From Afifellaceae bacterium (GTDB lineage: Bacteria > Pseudomonadota > Alphaproteobacteria > Rhizobiales > Afifellaceae): a DNA stretch of 64,000 nt. The notes beneath the pieces are model-generated. The model did not search any database and had not been told where the DNA came from. It was given only the letters and a program-made list of their open reading frames with translations. This document shows positions 19,782 through 28,534 of this stretch, piece after piece (the stretch's first letter is position 1; every line of letters begins with the position of its first letter). A program made the position numbers and the translations under genes. Location: positions 79,289 through 143,288 of the forward strand of contig JANQRH010000028.1 of the NCBI GenBank assembly GCA_028284625.1. Direction: 5' to 3'.

Positions 19782-20612
19782 TCAGGCCGCCAATGATGTT
19801 GCGCCGGGTTCGGCCTCAACGATGACGCGGTTGCCGAACGCCTCGCCGTCGTCGAAGCCGCCGAAGCGAGCGATTTCCTCTTCCGAGGGCGCTTCACACG
19901 ACCATTTGCGGCTCGGCACCCAGCCGCATTGGCGCTTGAGGATGGCGGCGTATTCGGCGCGTTTCAGCGCGGCGATCGAGGGGTCGATCACCGGCACGCC
20001 GAGCGTCTGTGACAATTCGCGATAGAAGCCGACCTCCAGCGTGCAGCCGAGGATGAGCGCCTCGGCGTAATCCTCTTCCACGGCCTTGCGGCCGGCTTCA
20101 GTGAGCCGCCGATTGGTCTCGGCGTGATCGCGCTGAAAATCGTTCACGCCGAGCTCGACATGGTAGAAGCCGGCCAGCCGGTCGCGATGGCCATGCTCGT
20201 GAACGGTCGCCTGCATCTGGTTCACCCATTTGCGCCGGCCGACGATCACGCCGAAACGGTTGGCGAGGCTGGCGGCGATCTCGCAGGACGCCGCGCAGGG
20301 CGCGGTGACGATCATGTCGCCGGAGATCTCGCGCGCGTCGTGTAGCGCGGTGTCATAGAAGCAGCCGATCGCAAAGCCGTCGAAGCCCTCGCGCGCGGCC
20401 GCCCTGACGGCGCGGATGATGCCGCGGGTAACGATCGCCTCATAGGAACGGAACTCGATGTGTGTGAATGCGCCGTCGTGATCGGGCAGGGAGGTGACGT
20501 GCACTTCCGTGCCGGGCAGCTTGTGGTCGGCGGCCATCTTGGCGAAGATGCCGTCATCCGCGCCGCGGTTGCCCACCGGGCTCAAATACATGATCTTTAG
20601 CGGTGCGTTCAT
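19782..20612 (-). CDS. Aspartate/glutamate/hydantoin racemase family protein
   Basis: GFDGFAIGCFYDTALHDAREISGDMIVTAPCAASCEIAASL and ALILGCTLEVGFYREL; start MNAPLKIMYLSP. Confidence 0.78.
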   Translation of the reverse strand: MNAPLKIMYLSPVGNRGADDGIFAKMAADHKLPGTEVHVTSLPDHDGAFTHIEFRSYEAIVTRGIIRAVRAAAREGFDGFAIGCFYDTALHDAREISGDMIVTAPCAASCEIAASLANRFGVIVGRRKWVNQMQATVHEHGHRDRLAGFYHVELGVNDFQRDHAETNRRLTEAGRKAVEEDYAEALILGCTLEVGFYRELSQTLGVPVIDPSIAALKRAEYAAILKRQCGWVPSRKWSCEAPSEEEIARFGGFDDGEAFGNRVIVEAEPGATSLAA

Positions 20613-20648
20613 GTCATCCTCCTTGTGCATGAGCCGGTATGTCGTCGG

Positions 20649-22310
20649 TCACACCGGGCCGTAAATCTCCTCGGCGCGTGCTTTCGTGATCAATCCATTC
20701 TTGATGTCGTCGCGGACGGCGTCGCGGTCGCGCTCCTTGGGGTCGCCCTGGCCACCGCCATTGCCGGTGACGACACGGATGACGTCGTCGACATGCGTGA
20801 CCTTTCCGGAGATGAAGGCGAACGTCTCCGGATCGCCATCCTTGGGGCGGAACTCGACGTAATTGGGCGAGCCATCCGCGCCGCCATCCACGCCCCAGGC
20901 CGGAAACTTCGACCGCGTGTAGCCGACGGTAAGGAAGCCGTTGTCGGTGCGGATGCGGTAATCCATGACGATGCCGCGCCCGCCGGTATGCTTGCCTTCG
21001 CCGCCGGGCTCCATGTTGAGTTCCATGCGGTCGACATAAAGGCCGTTACGGGCCTCGTTGATCTCGGCGGGACAGTTGAAGGTCTCGCCGTGGAAGCCGC
21101 AGAACATGGCGGAATTGCCGTCGCGAACGCGGCTCGCGCCCCAGCCGCCAAGCTGCGGCTCGATGATGGTGTATTGCCGACCCGTGTCGGGGTGGATGCC
21201 GCCGATAAACGTGCCGCACACGGATGCGAAATGGCCGGCAGCGAGGCGGTCGGGCATATGCGGCGCGAGGCAGCGCCACATGATGTCATAGACGCGCAAT
21301 TCGATCTCGTAATAGAAGCCGATCGGGGCCGGCTCCTTGGCGTGAAAGACGGAGCCCTCGCGGGTCAAGAGATTGATGGGGCGGAACGAGCCGCCATTGG
21401 CCGGCGAATAGGGATCGGTCAGCGACTTGAAGATCATCTGTGCCGCGACCATCACGCCGTCGCGGCTGGTGTTGACGGGATTGTCCGCCTGGTCGGGATT
21501 GTCGCGCAGGTCGACCGTGAACTGATCGTCGGCGATGGTGATCTTGACGTTGAAGATGCGTCCGTCGTCCTGCTCCTCCGATAGATCGAACGTGCCCTTG
21601 GGCAAGCCGGAGAGCGCCTTCAGCGACGCCTCTTCGCCATAGTCCATGAACGCGACCATGGCGTTATCAAAGGTGGCGACGCCGTATTTCTCCGCCAGCT
21701 CGCGCAGACGCCGATCGCCGACACGCACCGAAGCGATTGCTGCCCAGACGTCGCCTTCAAGCACGTCGGGCATGCGAGAATTGACCTTGATGATCTCCAT
21801 CACCGGCTTGATCGGCTCGCCCTTGGAGATGATTTTGATAGCCGGCAGGCGCAGGCCTTCTTGGAAGATCTCCGTGGCCTCGCCGGTCAGCGAGCCGGGG
21901 GCCATGCCGCCGACATCCGAATTGTGGGCGATGTTGGCGGTCCAGGCGATGATACGGCCGCCGGCAAAGACCGGCATGGCGACGACGATGTCGTTGAGAT
22001 GCGTGACGCCGCCATAATAGGGATCGTTGGTGGCGAACACATCGCCGGGCTCGATGCCGCCCGGCTTGTCGAACTTGGCGATGATCACCTTCACCGCCTT
22101 GTCGAGCACGCCGATGAAGGCGGGGATGCCGGCGCCGGAGGAGGCGAGTTCGCCCTTGGCGTCCATGATGCCGGTGCCCATGTCGAGTACCTCATAGATG
22201 ATGGAGCTCATCGCGGTCTTCTTCATCGCCGCGAACATCTCGTCGGCGGCCGCCTGCAGTGAGTTCTGGATGATTTCCAGCGTGATCGGGTCGTTGGAGA
22301 TTGCGCTCAT
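20649..22310 (-). CDS. Hydantoinase B/oxoprolinase family protein (paralog 2)
   Basis: FATNDPYYGGVTHLNDIVVAMPVF...GHFASVCGTFIGGIHPDTGRQYTIIEPQLGGWGA; ATG at 22310. Confidence 0.93.
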   Translation of the reverse strand: MSAISNDPITLEIIQNSLQAAADEMFAAMKKTAMSSIIYEVLDMGTGIMDAKGELASSGAGIPAFIGVLDKAVKVIIAKFDKPGGIEPGDVFATNDPYYGGVTHLNDIVVAMPVFAGGRIIAWTANIAHNSDVGGMAPGSLTGEATEIFQEGLRLPAIKIISKGEPIKPVMEIIKVNSRMPDVLEGDVWAAIASVRVGDRRLRELAEKYGVATFDNAMVAFMDYGEEASLKALSGLPKGTFDLSEEQDDGRIFNVKITIADDQFTVDLRDNPDQADNPVNTSRDGVMVAAQMIFKSLTDPYSPANGGSFRPINLLTREGSVFHAKEPAPIGFYYEIELRVYDIMWRCLAPHMPDRLAAGHFASVCGTFIGGIHPDTGRQYTIIEPQLGGWGASRVRDGNSAMFCGFHGETFNCPAEINEARNGLYVDRMELNMEPGGEGKHTGGRGIVMDYRIRTDNGFLTVGYTRSKFPAWGVDGGADGSPNYVEFRPKDGDPETFAFISGKVTHVDDVIRVVTGNGGGQGDPKERDRDAVRDDIKNGLITKARAEEIYGPV

Positions 22311-22321
22311 GGGTCCGATCC

Positions 22322-24394
22322 TCAATTCGCCATGTCGATATGGATGTTGCCGTAGCCGTCGACCTCGGCGCGGTTGCCGGGATGCAGCACGACGGTCATG
22401 CCGGGGTCCTCAACGATCGCCGGGCCGCTCAGCACCATGCCCGGCGTCAGCTTCGTACCATCGTAGATGTCGGCTTCGTGAATGCCTTCAAGCGCGTAAT
22501 CGACCGCGCGTTTGCCCTTCAGCGCCGGCGCGGGATCGGCATCGCCGCGCGGCGCTTCCGTCATGGTGAGCTTGCCGACCTCCGCTGACGCGATGAGGTG
22601 TATGCCCACCATCTCAACGGGCGCGTCGAGCCGGTATGTGTATTCGCGCTCGTAGGTCTCGTGGAAATCGGCCTCGATCTTAGCGAGGTTCTCCGCGGTG
22701 ACGGCGCCGTCGAGCAGCACTTCGGTGGTGTGCTCCTGGTTCTGATAGCGGAACTTGCCGAAGCGCACGAATTTTATCCGCTCCGGCTCGACGCCCTCAT
22801 CGCCGAATTGCTGTCTGGCGACGGCTTCGGTGTCGGCGAAGGTCTGCTCGATCGTCGCCTCTGAGCCCTTCTGCAGATCGACCAGCCTGGTGACGAAATA
22901 GTCGCGCCTGAGGTCCGACATCATCATGCCCCAGGCGGAGAAGACCGGCGCGCCTGCAGGCACGACCACCTTCTTCACGCCAAGCTCCGCGGCAAGCGCC
23001 ATCGCGTGCATCGCGCCGCCGCCGCCAAAGGCGACGAGCACGAAGTCGCGCGGATCGAAGCCGCGATTGAGCGACACAAGCTTCAGCGCGTTGACCATGT
23101 TGTTGTTGGCAATGCGGATGATGCCACGCGCCGCCTCGTCGGCGTCGACGCCGAGCTTCTGGCCGACATTATTGATCGCGGTCTCGGCGGCCGCCATGTC
23201 GGCGTCGATCTCGCCGCCGCAGAAATAGTCGCGGTTGATGCGACCGAGCCAGAGATTGGCGTCGGTGGTGGTGGCTTCGGTGCCGCCTTTGCCGTAGGCG
23301 GCGGGGCCGGGCAGCGCGCCGGCCGATTGCGGTCCGACATGCAGCTTGCCGAAATCGTCGACCCAGGCGATGGAGCCGCCACCATTGCCGATCTCCACAA
23401 GATCGACCACCGGAACCATGATCGGATAGCCGGCGGAGGTGCGGTCGCGCTCGATCCAGTAATCCGTCATGATGCGGACTTGGCCGTTCTCAATCAGCGA
23501 GCACTTTGCCGTGGTGCCGCCGATGTCGAGGGCGAGCACATTCGGCTCGCCTATCAGCCGACCAAGTTCCGCTGCACCCCAGAAGCCTGACGCGGGTCCG
23601 GACTCCACCATGGTGATCGGGATGCGCGCCACGGACTCAAGTGAATCCACGCCGCAATTGGACTGCATGATGTAAGGGCTGCCCGTGAAACCCTTGGCCT
23701 TTAGGCCATCGTTGAGGCGGCGCAGATAGCGCTCCGCAGTGGGCTGCACATAGGCGGAGAGCACCGCCGTGTTGGTGCGCTCATATTCGCGCCATTCGCG
23801 GGTGATCTGGTGCGAGGACACCACCGAAGCCTCCGGCCACAGCTCGTGCACTTTCGCCAGCGTTGCCTGCTCGTGCGACGGGTTGGCGTAGGAATGCAGG
23901 AAGCAGACGGCGATCGCCTCCACGCCTTCGGAACGAAAGTCCTCCAAAATGCCCGGCAATGGTGAAAGATCGAGCGGCGCCATCTCCTCGCCGCGATAGC
24001 TCATCCGCCCCGGCAGCTCGCGGCGGAGATAGCGCGGCACAAATGGCTTCGGCTTCTCATAGTGCAGATTGAAGAAGTCGGGCCGGTTGCCGCGTGCGAT
24101 CTCCAGCGTGTCGCGAAAGCCTTCGGTCGTGATCAGGCCGACGGTGCCGCCCTTGCGTTCCGTCAGCGCGTTAATGACGACGGTGGTGCCGTGCGCCAGA
24201 AAATCGACGGTCGCCGGGTCGACGCCGCCTTTCTCAAGGACGTTCAGCACGCCGCGTTCGAAATCGGGCGGTGTGGTGTCGGATTTCGCCGTGACGACGG
24301 TCGAGCGACCGTTATCGGGATCGGTTTCAAAGCAGACCAGATCGGTGAACGTGCCGCCGACATCGGTTGCCACACGTATTGTCTTGCCAGCCAC
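22322..24394 (-). CDS. Hydantoinase A/oxoprolinase family protein
   Basis: RVATDVGGTFTDLVCFE...LAHGTTVVINALTERKGGTVGLITTEGFRDTLEIARGNRPDFFNL...LALDIGGTTAKCSLIENG. Confidence 0.95.
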   Translation of the reverse strand: MAGKTIRVATDVGGTFTDLVCFETDPDNGRSTVVTAKSDTTPPDFERGVLNVLEKGGVDPATVDFLAHGTTVVINALTERKGGTVGLITTEGFRDTLEIARGNRPDFFNLHYEKPKPFVPRYLRRELPGRMSYRGEEMAPLDLSPLPGILEDFRSEGVEAIAVCFLHSYANPSHEQATLAKVHELWPEASVVSSHQITREWREYERTNTAVLSAYVQPTAERYLRRLNDGLKAKGFTGSPYIMQSNCGVDSLESVARIPITMVESGPASGFWGAAELGRLIGEPNVLALDIGGTTAKCSLIENGQVRIMTDYWIERDRTSAGYPIMVPVVDLVEIGNGGGSIAWVDDFGKLHVGPQSAGALPGPAAYGKGGTEATTTDANLWLGRINRDYFCGGEIDADMAAAETAINNVGQKLGVDADEAARGIIRIANNNMVNALKLVSLNRGFDPRDFVLVAFGGGGAMHAMALAAELGVKKVVVPAGAPVFSAWGMMMSDLRRDYFVTRLVDLQKGSEATIEQTFADTEAVARQQFGDEGVEPERIKFVRFGKFRYQNQEHTTEVLLDGAVTAENLAKIEADFHETYEREYTYRLDAPVEMVGIHLIASAEVGKLTMTEAPRGDADPAPALKGKRAVDYALEGIHEADIYDGTKLTPGMVLSGPAIVEDPGMTVVLHPGNRAEVDGYGNIHIDMAN

Positions 24395-24897
24395 TAGAGG
24401 CCTCCCTGGTCGATCGTGCGTTGCAGAAGAAAACAGGCCGCGCCGGGAAGTTTCAGCGCCTCCGATGCGGTGATCCGCTCCGTCGTATAGTGCCCGGCGG
24501 CGTCAAGGCAGTTGATGGTGCCGAGAAACCGGCCGGCGACGACGATCGGAACGTTAATGACGGATTCGCAACCGAGCGAACGGATCAGTTCGTAGTCGGG
24601 AAACACGTTGGCAATCGCCTCGATCGTATTGGCCGTAAATGTCCTGCCTTCGCCGATGACCTGGCGGGTCCAATCGTTCTCCTCGACCTGCTTGCGGCCG
24701 GAAACCGGATAGGCATCCGGCATGTTGGAGAAGGTACGGCAGGCCTCGTGCGTCGCCATGTCAAAAATCATCAGCGTGAACAGCCGGTGGCCGATGAGGG
24801 CGCGCGAGTGATTGCAGAGCGCCTCGAATGCGGTCTCTGGCTGGCCGTCGGGTGCGGCGAGCGCCGCCGCCATGCCGGAGAGGTCGCTGTCAGCCAT
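24394..24897 (-). CDS. Standalone GAF-domain protein
   Basis: LIGHRLFTLMIFDMATHEACRTFSN...LRSLGCESVINVPIVVAGRFLGTINCLDAAGHY; no effector domain; start MADSDLSG. Confidence 0.8.
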   Translation of the reverse strand: MADSDLSGMAAALAAPDGQPETAFEALCNHSRALIGHRLFTLMIFDMATHEACRTFSNMPDAYPVSGRKQVEENDWTRQVIGEGRTFTANTIEAIANVFPDYELIRSLGCESVINVPIVVAGRFLGTINCLDAAGHYTTERITASEALKLPGAACFLLQRTIDQGGL

Positions 24898-25696
24898 GAT
24901 CAATTCCCGCAAGTTGCTCGCGCAGACGCACCTCGTCGTTGCCGACGACCGGGACGGCGGAGATGAGGCTTCGCGTATATTCAGCCGACGGTTCGGCGAA
25001 GAGCCGTTGGGGTGTGTCCAATTCCACAAGCTTGCCCTTCTCGAAGACGGCGACGCGGTCGGCGATGTTGCGCACCACGGCCAGATCGTGGGTGATGAAG
25101 ATGTAGGTCAGGCTGCGCTGCGCGCGCAGCTGCTGCAGCAGCTTCAGGATGCGCGCCTGCACCAGAACGTCCAAAGCCGAGGTCGGCTCGTCGAGAACGA
25201 CGAGCTCCGACTCGCAGGCTAGCGCGCGGGCGATTGCGACGCGCTGGCGCTGACCTCCCGACAATGCAGCCGGTGAGCGCCCGGCGAAGTCGTCGGGCAG
25301 TCCGACTTCCTCCAACAGCGCGCCGATGCGGTCGCGGCGATCTCCAGCCGCGCCGATCTTGTGGACGTCGAGCGGAAGGCGAAGCGATGCGCCGATGGAG
25401 CGCTTCGGGTTGAGCGAAGAAAGCGGGTTCTGCTGGACGAGCTGGATGGCCCGGCGATGCGACAGGTCACGCCTGGCCGGCAGCTCTGCGCCGCGATAGG
25501 TGAGCGTGCCGTCGGAGGGGGGATAGATGCCGAGCACCATGTTGGCGATGGTGCTCTTGCCCGATCCGGACTCGCCGACGATGGCCAGGCACTCGCCTTC
25601 GGCAACGTCGAATGACACATCATCGACGGCCCGGATTTCGTGGTTGCCGAGGCGGAAGGTCTTCGAGACATGGCTGACGGAGAGGAGCGGGTTCAT
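24890..25696 (-). CDS. Dipeptide/oligopeptide-type ABC transporter ATP-binding protein (DppF/OppF-like)
   Basis: GESGSGKST Walker A, LSGGQRQRVAIARAL signature, VVLDEPTSALD Walker B. Confidence 0.92.
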   Translation of the reverse strand: MNPLLSVSHVSKTFRLGNHEIRAVDDVSFDVAEGECLAIVGESGSGKSTIANMVLGIYPPSDGTLTYRGAELPARRDLSHRRAIQLVQQNPLSSLNPKRSIGASLRLPLDVHKIGAAGDRRDRIGALLEEVGLPDDFAGRSPAALSGGQRQRVAIARALACESELVVLDEPTSALDVLVQARILKLLQQLRAQRSLTYIFITHDLAVVRNIADRVAVFEKGKLVELDTPQRLFAEPSAEYTRSLISAVPVVGNDEVRLREQLAGIDHG

Positions 25697-26571
25697 GCGA
25701 CGGCCTGCCTGTCGTGATCGACCATCGGCTCGGCGAAGGCTTCCGATGCTTCCTCCACATCGGCGACGCCGCCACCGGTGATTTTTGGCACCGCCGCCAT
25801 CAGCGCGCGAGTATAGGGGTGGCCGGGATTGCCGAAGAGCGCCTGCGTGCGCCCTTTCTCCACGATGCGGCCTTTGTAGATGACGTAGACCCGGTCGGCG
25901 AATTCGCGCACGACGCCGAGATTGTGCGAGATGAAAAGCACCGAGGTTTCGTGCTCGGCCACCAGATCGTGCATCAGCGTCAGCGTCTGCGCCTGCACGG
26001 TGACGTCGAGCGCGGTGCCCGGCTCATCGGCAATCAGCAAAGACGGCTCGTTGGCGAGCGCCATTGCGATCATCACGCGCTGGTTCATGCCGCCGGAGAG
26101 CTGGAAGGGATAGGAATCGAGCACGCGGTCCGGCTCAGTGATTGAGACATCGCCCAGCATCTTGGCGGCCATGGCGCGCGATTCCGCCGCGCCGAGCGTG
26201 GGGAGCGCGCGTTTTTGCACTTCATGGAACTGCGTGGCGATCGTGTAGACCGGGTTCAGCGACGAGGTCGGGTCCTGGAAAATCATCGACATCTTCGTGC
26301 CGCGCAGGTCGTGGCGCGCCGCGGCCGAAAGCGTCGTCAGGTCGGTTCCTTCAAAGAGCAACTCGCCTGAGACATGCGCGCTGCGAAGCTCCTGCAACAG
26401 GCCGAGCACGATGCGGGCGGTGACCGATTTGCCGGAGCCGGACTCGCCGACCAGCGCCACGCGTTCGCCGCGGTCAATGTGCAGCGAGATGCCGTGCAGC
26501 ACTTCAACCGTGCCGACATAGCCCCTGAAGGAGAGGTAGAGGTCGCGGATGTCGAGGGTCGCGACGCTCAT
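25693..26571 (-). CDS. Dipeptide/oligopeptide-type ABC transporter ATP-binding protein (DppD/OppD-like)
   Basis: [55 protein letters not shown]. Confidence 0.93.
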   Translation of the reverse strand: MSVATLDIRDLYLSFRGYVGTVEVLHGISLHIDRGERVALVGESGSGKSVTARIVLGLLQELRSAHVSGELLFEGTDLTTLSAAARHDLRGTKMSMIFQDPTSSLNPVYTIATQFHEVQKRALPTLGAAESRAMAAKMLGDVSITEPDRVLDSYPFQLSGGMNQRVMIAMALANEPSLLIADEPGTALDVTVQAQTLTLMHDLVAEHETSVLFISHNLGVVREFADRVYVIYKGRIVEKGRTQALFGNPGHPYTRALMAAVPKITGGGVADVEEASEAFAEPMVDHDRQAVA

Positions 26572-27401
26572 TGATCCGCCCCCAGAATTTCACGGAGCGC
26601 ATCGCCGACCAGATTGAAGCCGAAAACGGCGGCCAGGATCGCGAGCCCGGGAAACACCGTCAGCCACCAGGAATCGGGCAAATACTTCGCGCCGTCGGCG
26701 ACCATGGAGCCGAGGTCGGGCGTCGGCGGCTGCACGCCGAGGCCGAGGAAAGACAAGGACGACGCGATGATGATGACGAAGCCGAGGTCCAGCGTCATCT
26801 TGGTGATGATCGCCGGCACGCAGTTCGGCAGGATCTCGCGGAAGATGACGTGGAGCTTCGAGGCGCCGATGACCTCCGCGGCAAGGACGTAGCCTTCTTC
26901 CTTCTCCGCGCGCGTGATGTTGTAGACGAGGCGCGTATACCAGGGCCACCACATGGCGGTGACGGCCATCATGCCGTTAAGCAATGTCGGCTCCAGCACG
27001 CCCATGATCGACATCGCGAGCACTAGAGGCGGGACCGACAGGAAGACATCGGTGACGCGCATCAGCGCATATTCGGTCCAGCCGCCAAGATAGCCGGCGA
27101 CCAGCCCGACGGTGACGCCGATCGGCACGGCGATCGCCAGGACGACGATCCCGAGGATCAAAGAGATCCGGTAGGCGTAGACAATGCGCGAGAACATGTC
27201 GCGGCCGACGAGATCGGTGCCGAAGATGTAGGGCCATTCCGGCGCCTTGTTGAAATTGGCGAAATCGACGACCGCACCCTTGTGATCGGGGAAGGGCACG
27301 ATGAAATCGGCGAAGATGGCCGACAGCACGACGATCGTCACCAGCGTGACGCCGAGCAGCGACAATGGGTTCTGCAGCAATATGGCGATGGTGCGCCTCA
27401 T
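26568..27401 (-). CDS. Dipeptide-type ABC transporter permease (DppC-like)
   Basis: MRRTIAILLQNPLSLLGVTLVTIVVLSAIFADFIVPF...GTDLVGRDMFSRIVYAYRISL; true start 27401 overlaps the upstream gene stop. Confidence 0.92.
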   Translation of the reverse strand: MRRTIAILLQNPLSLLGVTLVTIVVLSAIFADFIVPFPDHKGAVVDFANFNKAPEWPYIFGTDLVGRDMFSRIVYAYRISLILGIVVLAIAVPIGVTVGLVAGYLGGWTEYALMRVTDVFLSVPPLVLAMSIMGVLEPTLLNGMMAVTAMWWPWYTRLVYNITRAEKEEGYVLAAEVIGASKLHVIFREILPNCVPAIITKMTLDLGFVIIIASSLSFLGLGVQPPTPDLGSMVADGAKYLPDSWWLTVFPGLAILAAVFGFNLVGDALREILGADQ

Positions 27402-28423
27402 GCCGGCCTCTGCGAATGTCGGATGCGCGGATTGATGAAGGCGATCAGCAGGTCGACGATGATGTTCATGATAAGGAACGTCGCCGAGATGATCAGCACC
27501 GTGCCGACGATGGCGTTCAGGTCTTTGCGCAGAATGACCGCGACGCCGTAGCGCGACAGGCCGGGCCATGCGAACACGGCTTCGACAAGAAACGCATTGC
27601 CGAGCATGGCCGCGAAGTCGAGGCCGATGATGGTGAGCGCCGGGATGAGCGAGGGGCGGAAGGCGAAGCGATTGGCGATGCGGCGGTCGGGAAAGCCATA
27701 GGACCGCGCCATCTCGATATAGGGCTTGTCGTAGGTCTCCACCATGTTGGCGCGGGTGAGGCGGGCCGCTTGGCCGATCCCCGATACCGCGAGCGCAAAG
27801 GCGGGCAGGACGATGTGCCATGCGGCGTCGCCGAAGGCGGCGACATTGCCGGCGATGAGCGTGTCGATGAGAAGGAAGCCGGTGACCGCCTCAATGGAAT
27901 AGATGTCGGATATGCGTCCGGCGATCGGAAAGATCGGCAGAAAAAACGCGAACAGCAGCATCAGGATCACGGCCCAGACGAAGCTCGGCGCGGACACGCC
28001 GAGCAACGAGACGAGCCGCACCAGATTGTCGGGCCATCGTCCACGGTAGCGTGCCGAGATGATCCCCAGAGGCAGGCCGATGCCGATCATCATGATGCCG
28101 GCGGCGAGCACCAGTTCCAGCGTCGCGGGCAGGAACTGGGCAATGTCGGCAATGACCGGGCGGTTCGTATAAAGCGATACGCCAAGGTCGCCGCGCAGCA
28201 GATCGGCGACGAAGAAGCCGTATTGAACGACGATCGACTGATCGAGGTGCAGCGCCTGGCGCAGGTTCTCGACCTGCTCCGGTGTGGCGTTCGGCCCAAG
28301 CGCGATGCGAGCCGGATCGCCGGGAATGATCCGGGCAATCGCGAAGATCAGCATGGACACGCCGACCAGCACGATCAGCGACATGCCCAGCCGGTGGGCC
28401 AAGAGGCGGACGACGGGCGACAT
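27398..28423 (-). CDS. Dipeptide-type ABC transporter permease (DppB-like)
   Basis: RRRLAH-type N-term, IARIIPGDPARIALGPNATPEQVENLRQALHLDQSIVVQYGFFVADLLRGDLGVSLYT. Confidence 0.93.
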   Translation of the reverse strand: MSPVVRLLAHRLGMSLIVLVGVSMLIFAIARIIPGDPARIALGPNATPEQVENLRQALHLDQSIVVQYGFFVADLLRGDLGVSLYTNRPVIADIAQFLPATLELVLAAGIMMIGIGLPLGIISARYRGRWPDNLVRLVSLLGVSAPSFVWAVILMLLFAFFLPIFPIAGRISDIYSIEAVTGFLLIDTLIAGNVAAFGDAAWHIVLPAFALAVSGIGQAARLTRANMVETYDKPYIEMARSYGFPDRRIANRFAFRPSLIPALTIIGLDFAAMLGNAFLVEAVFAWPGLSRYGVAVILRKDLNAIVGTVLIISATFLIMNIIVDLLIAFINPRIRHSQRPA

Positions 28424-28445
28424 GGCTCTCAGTTTTGCCCGGTCA

Positions 28446-28470
28446 GCGGGCCGCCGGAAGAGCGGCCCGC
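28446..28470 (-). other. Stem-loop between SBP and permease genes
   Basis: GCGGGCCGC-CGGAAGA-GCGGCCCGC, perfect 9-bp arms with 7-nt loop, no T tract. Confidence 0.6.
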
Positions 28471-28534
28471 GAGGGGAGGCGGTCGTCAGGTGCTTGGTGT
28501 TGGCACCGGACGACCGATGCTCCGGTGTTGCGAC

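Noticed and set aside
17937-19796. 619-aa plus-strand ORF antisense to the M24 peptidase and MDR genes
   Set aside because: High-GC shadow ORF; His/Arg/Gly-rich low-quality composition, while the opposite strand encodes two clear enzymes
26568-27821. 417-aa version of DppC extending to 27821
   Set aside because: The first 140 residues are an Arg/His-rich out-of-frame reading of DppB; the true start is 27401 overlapping the DppB stop
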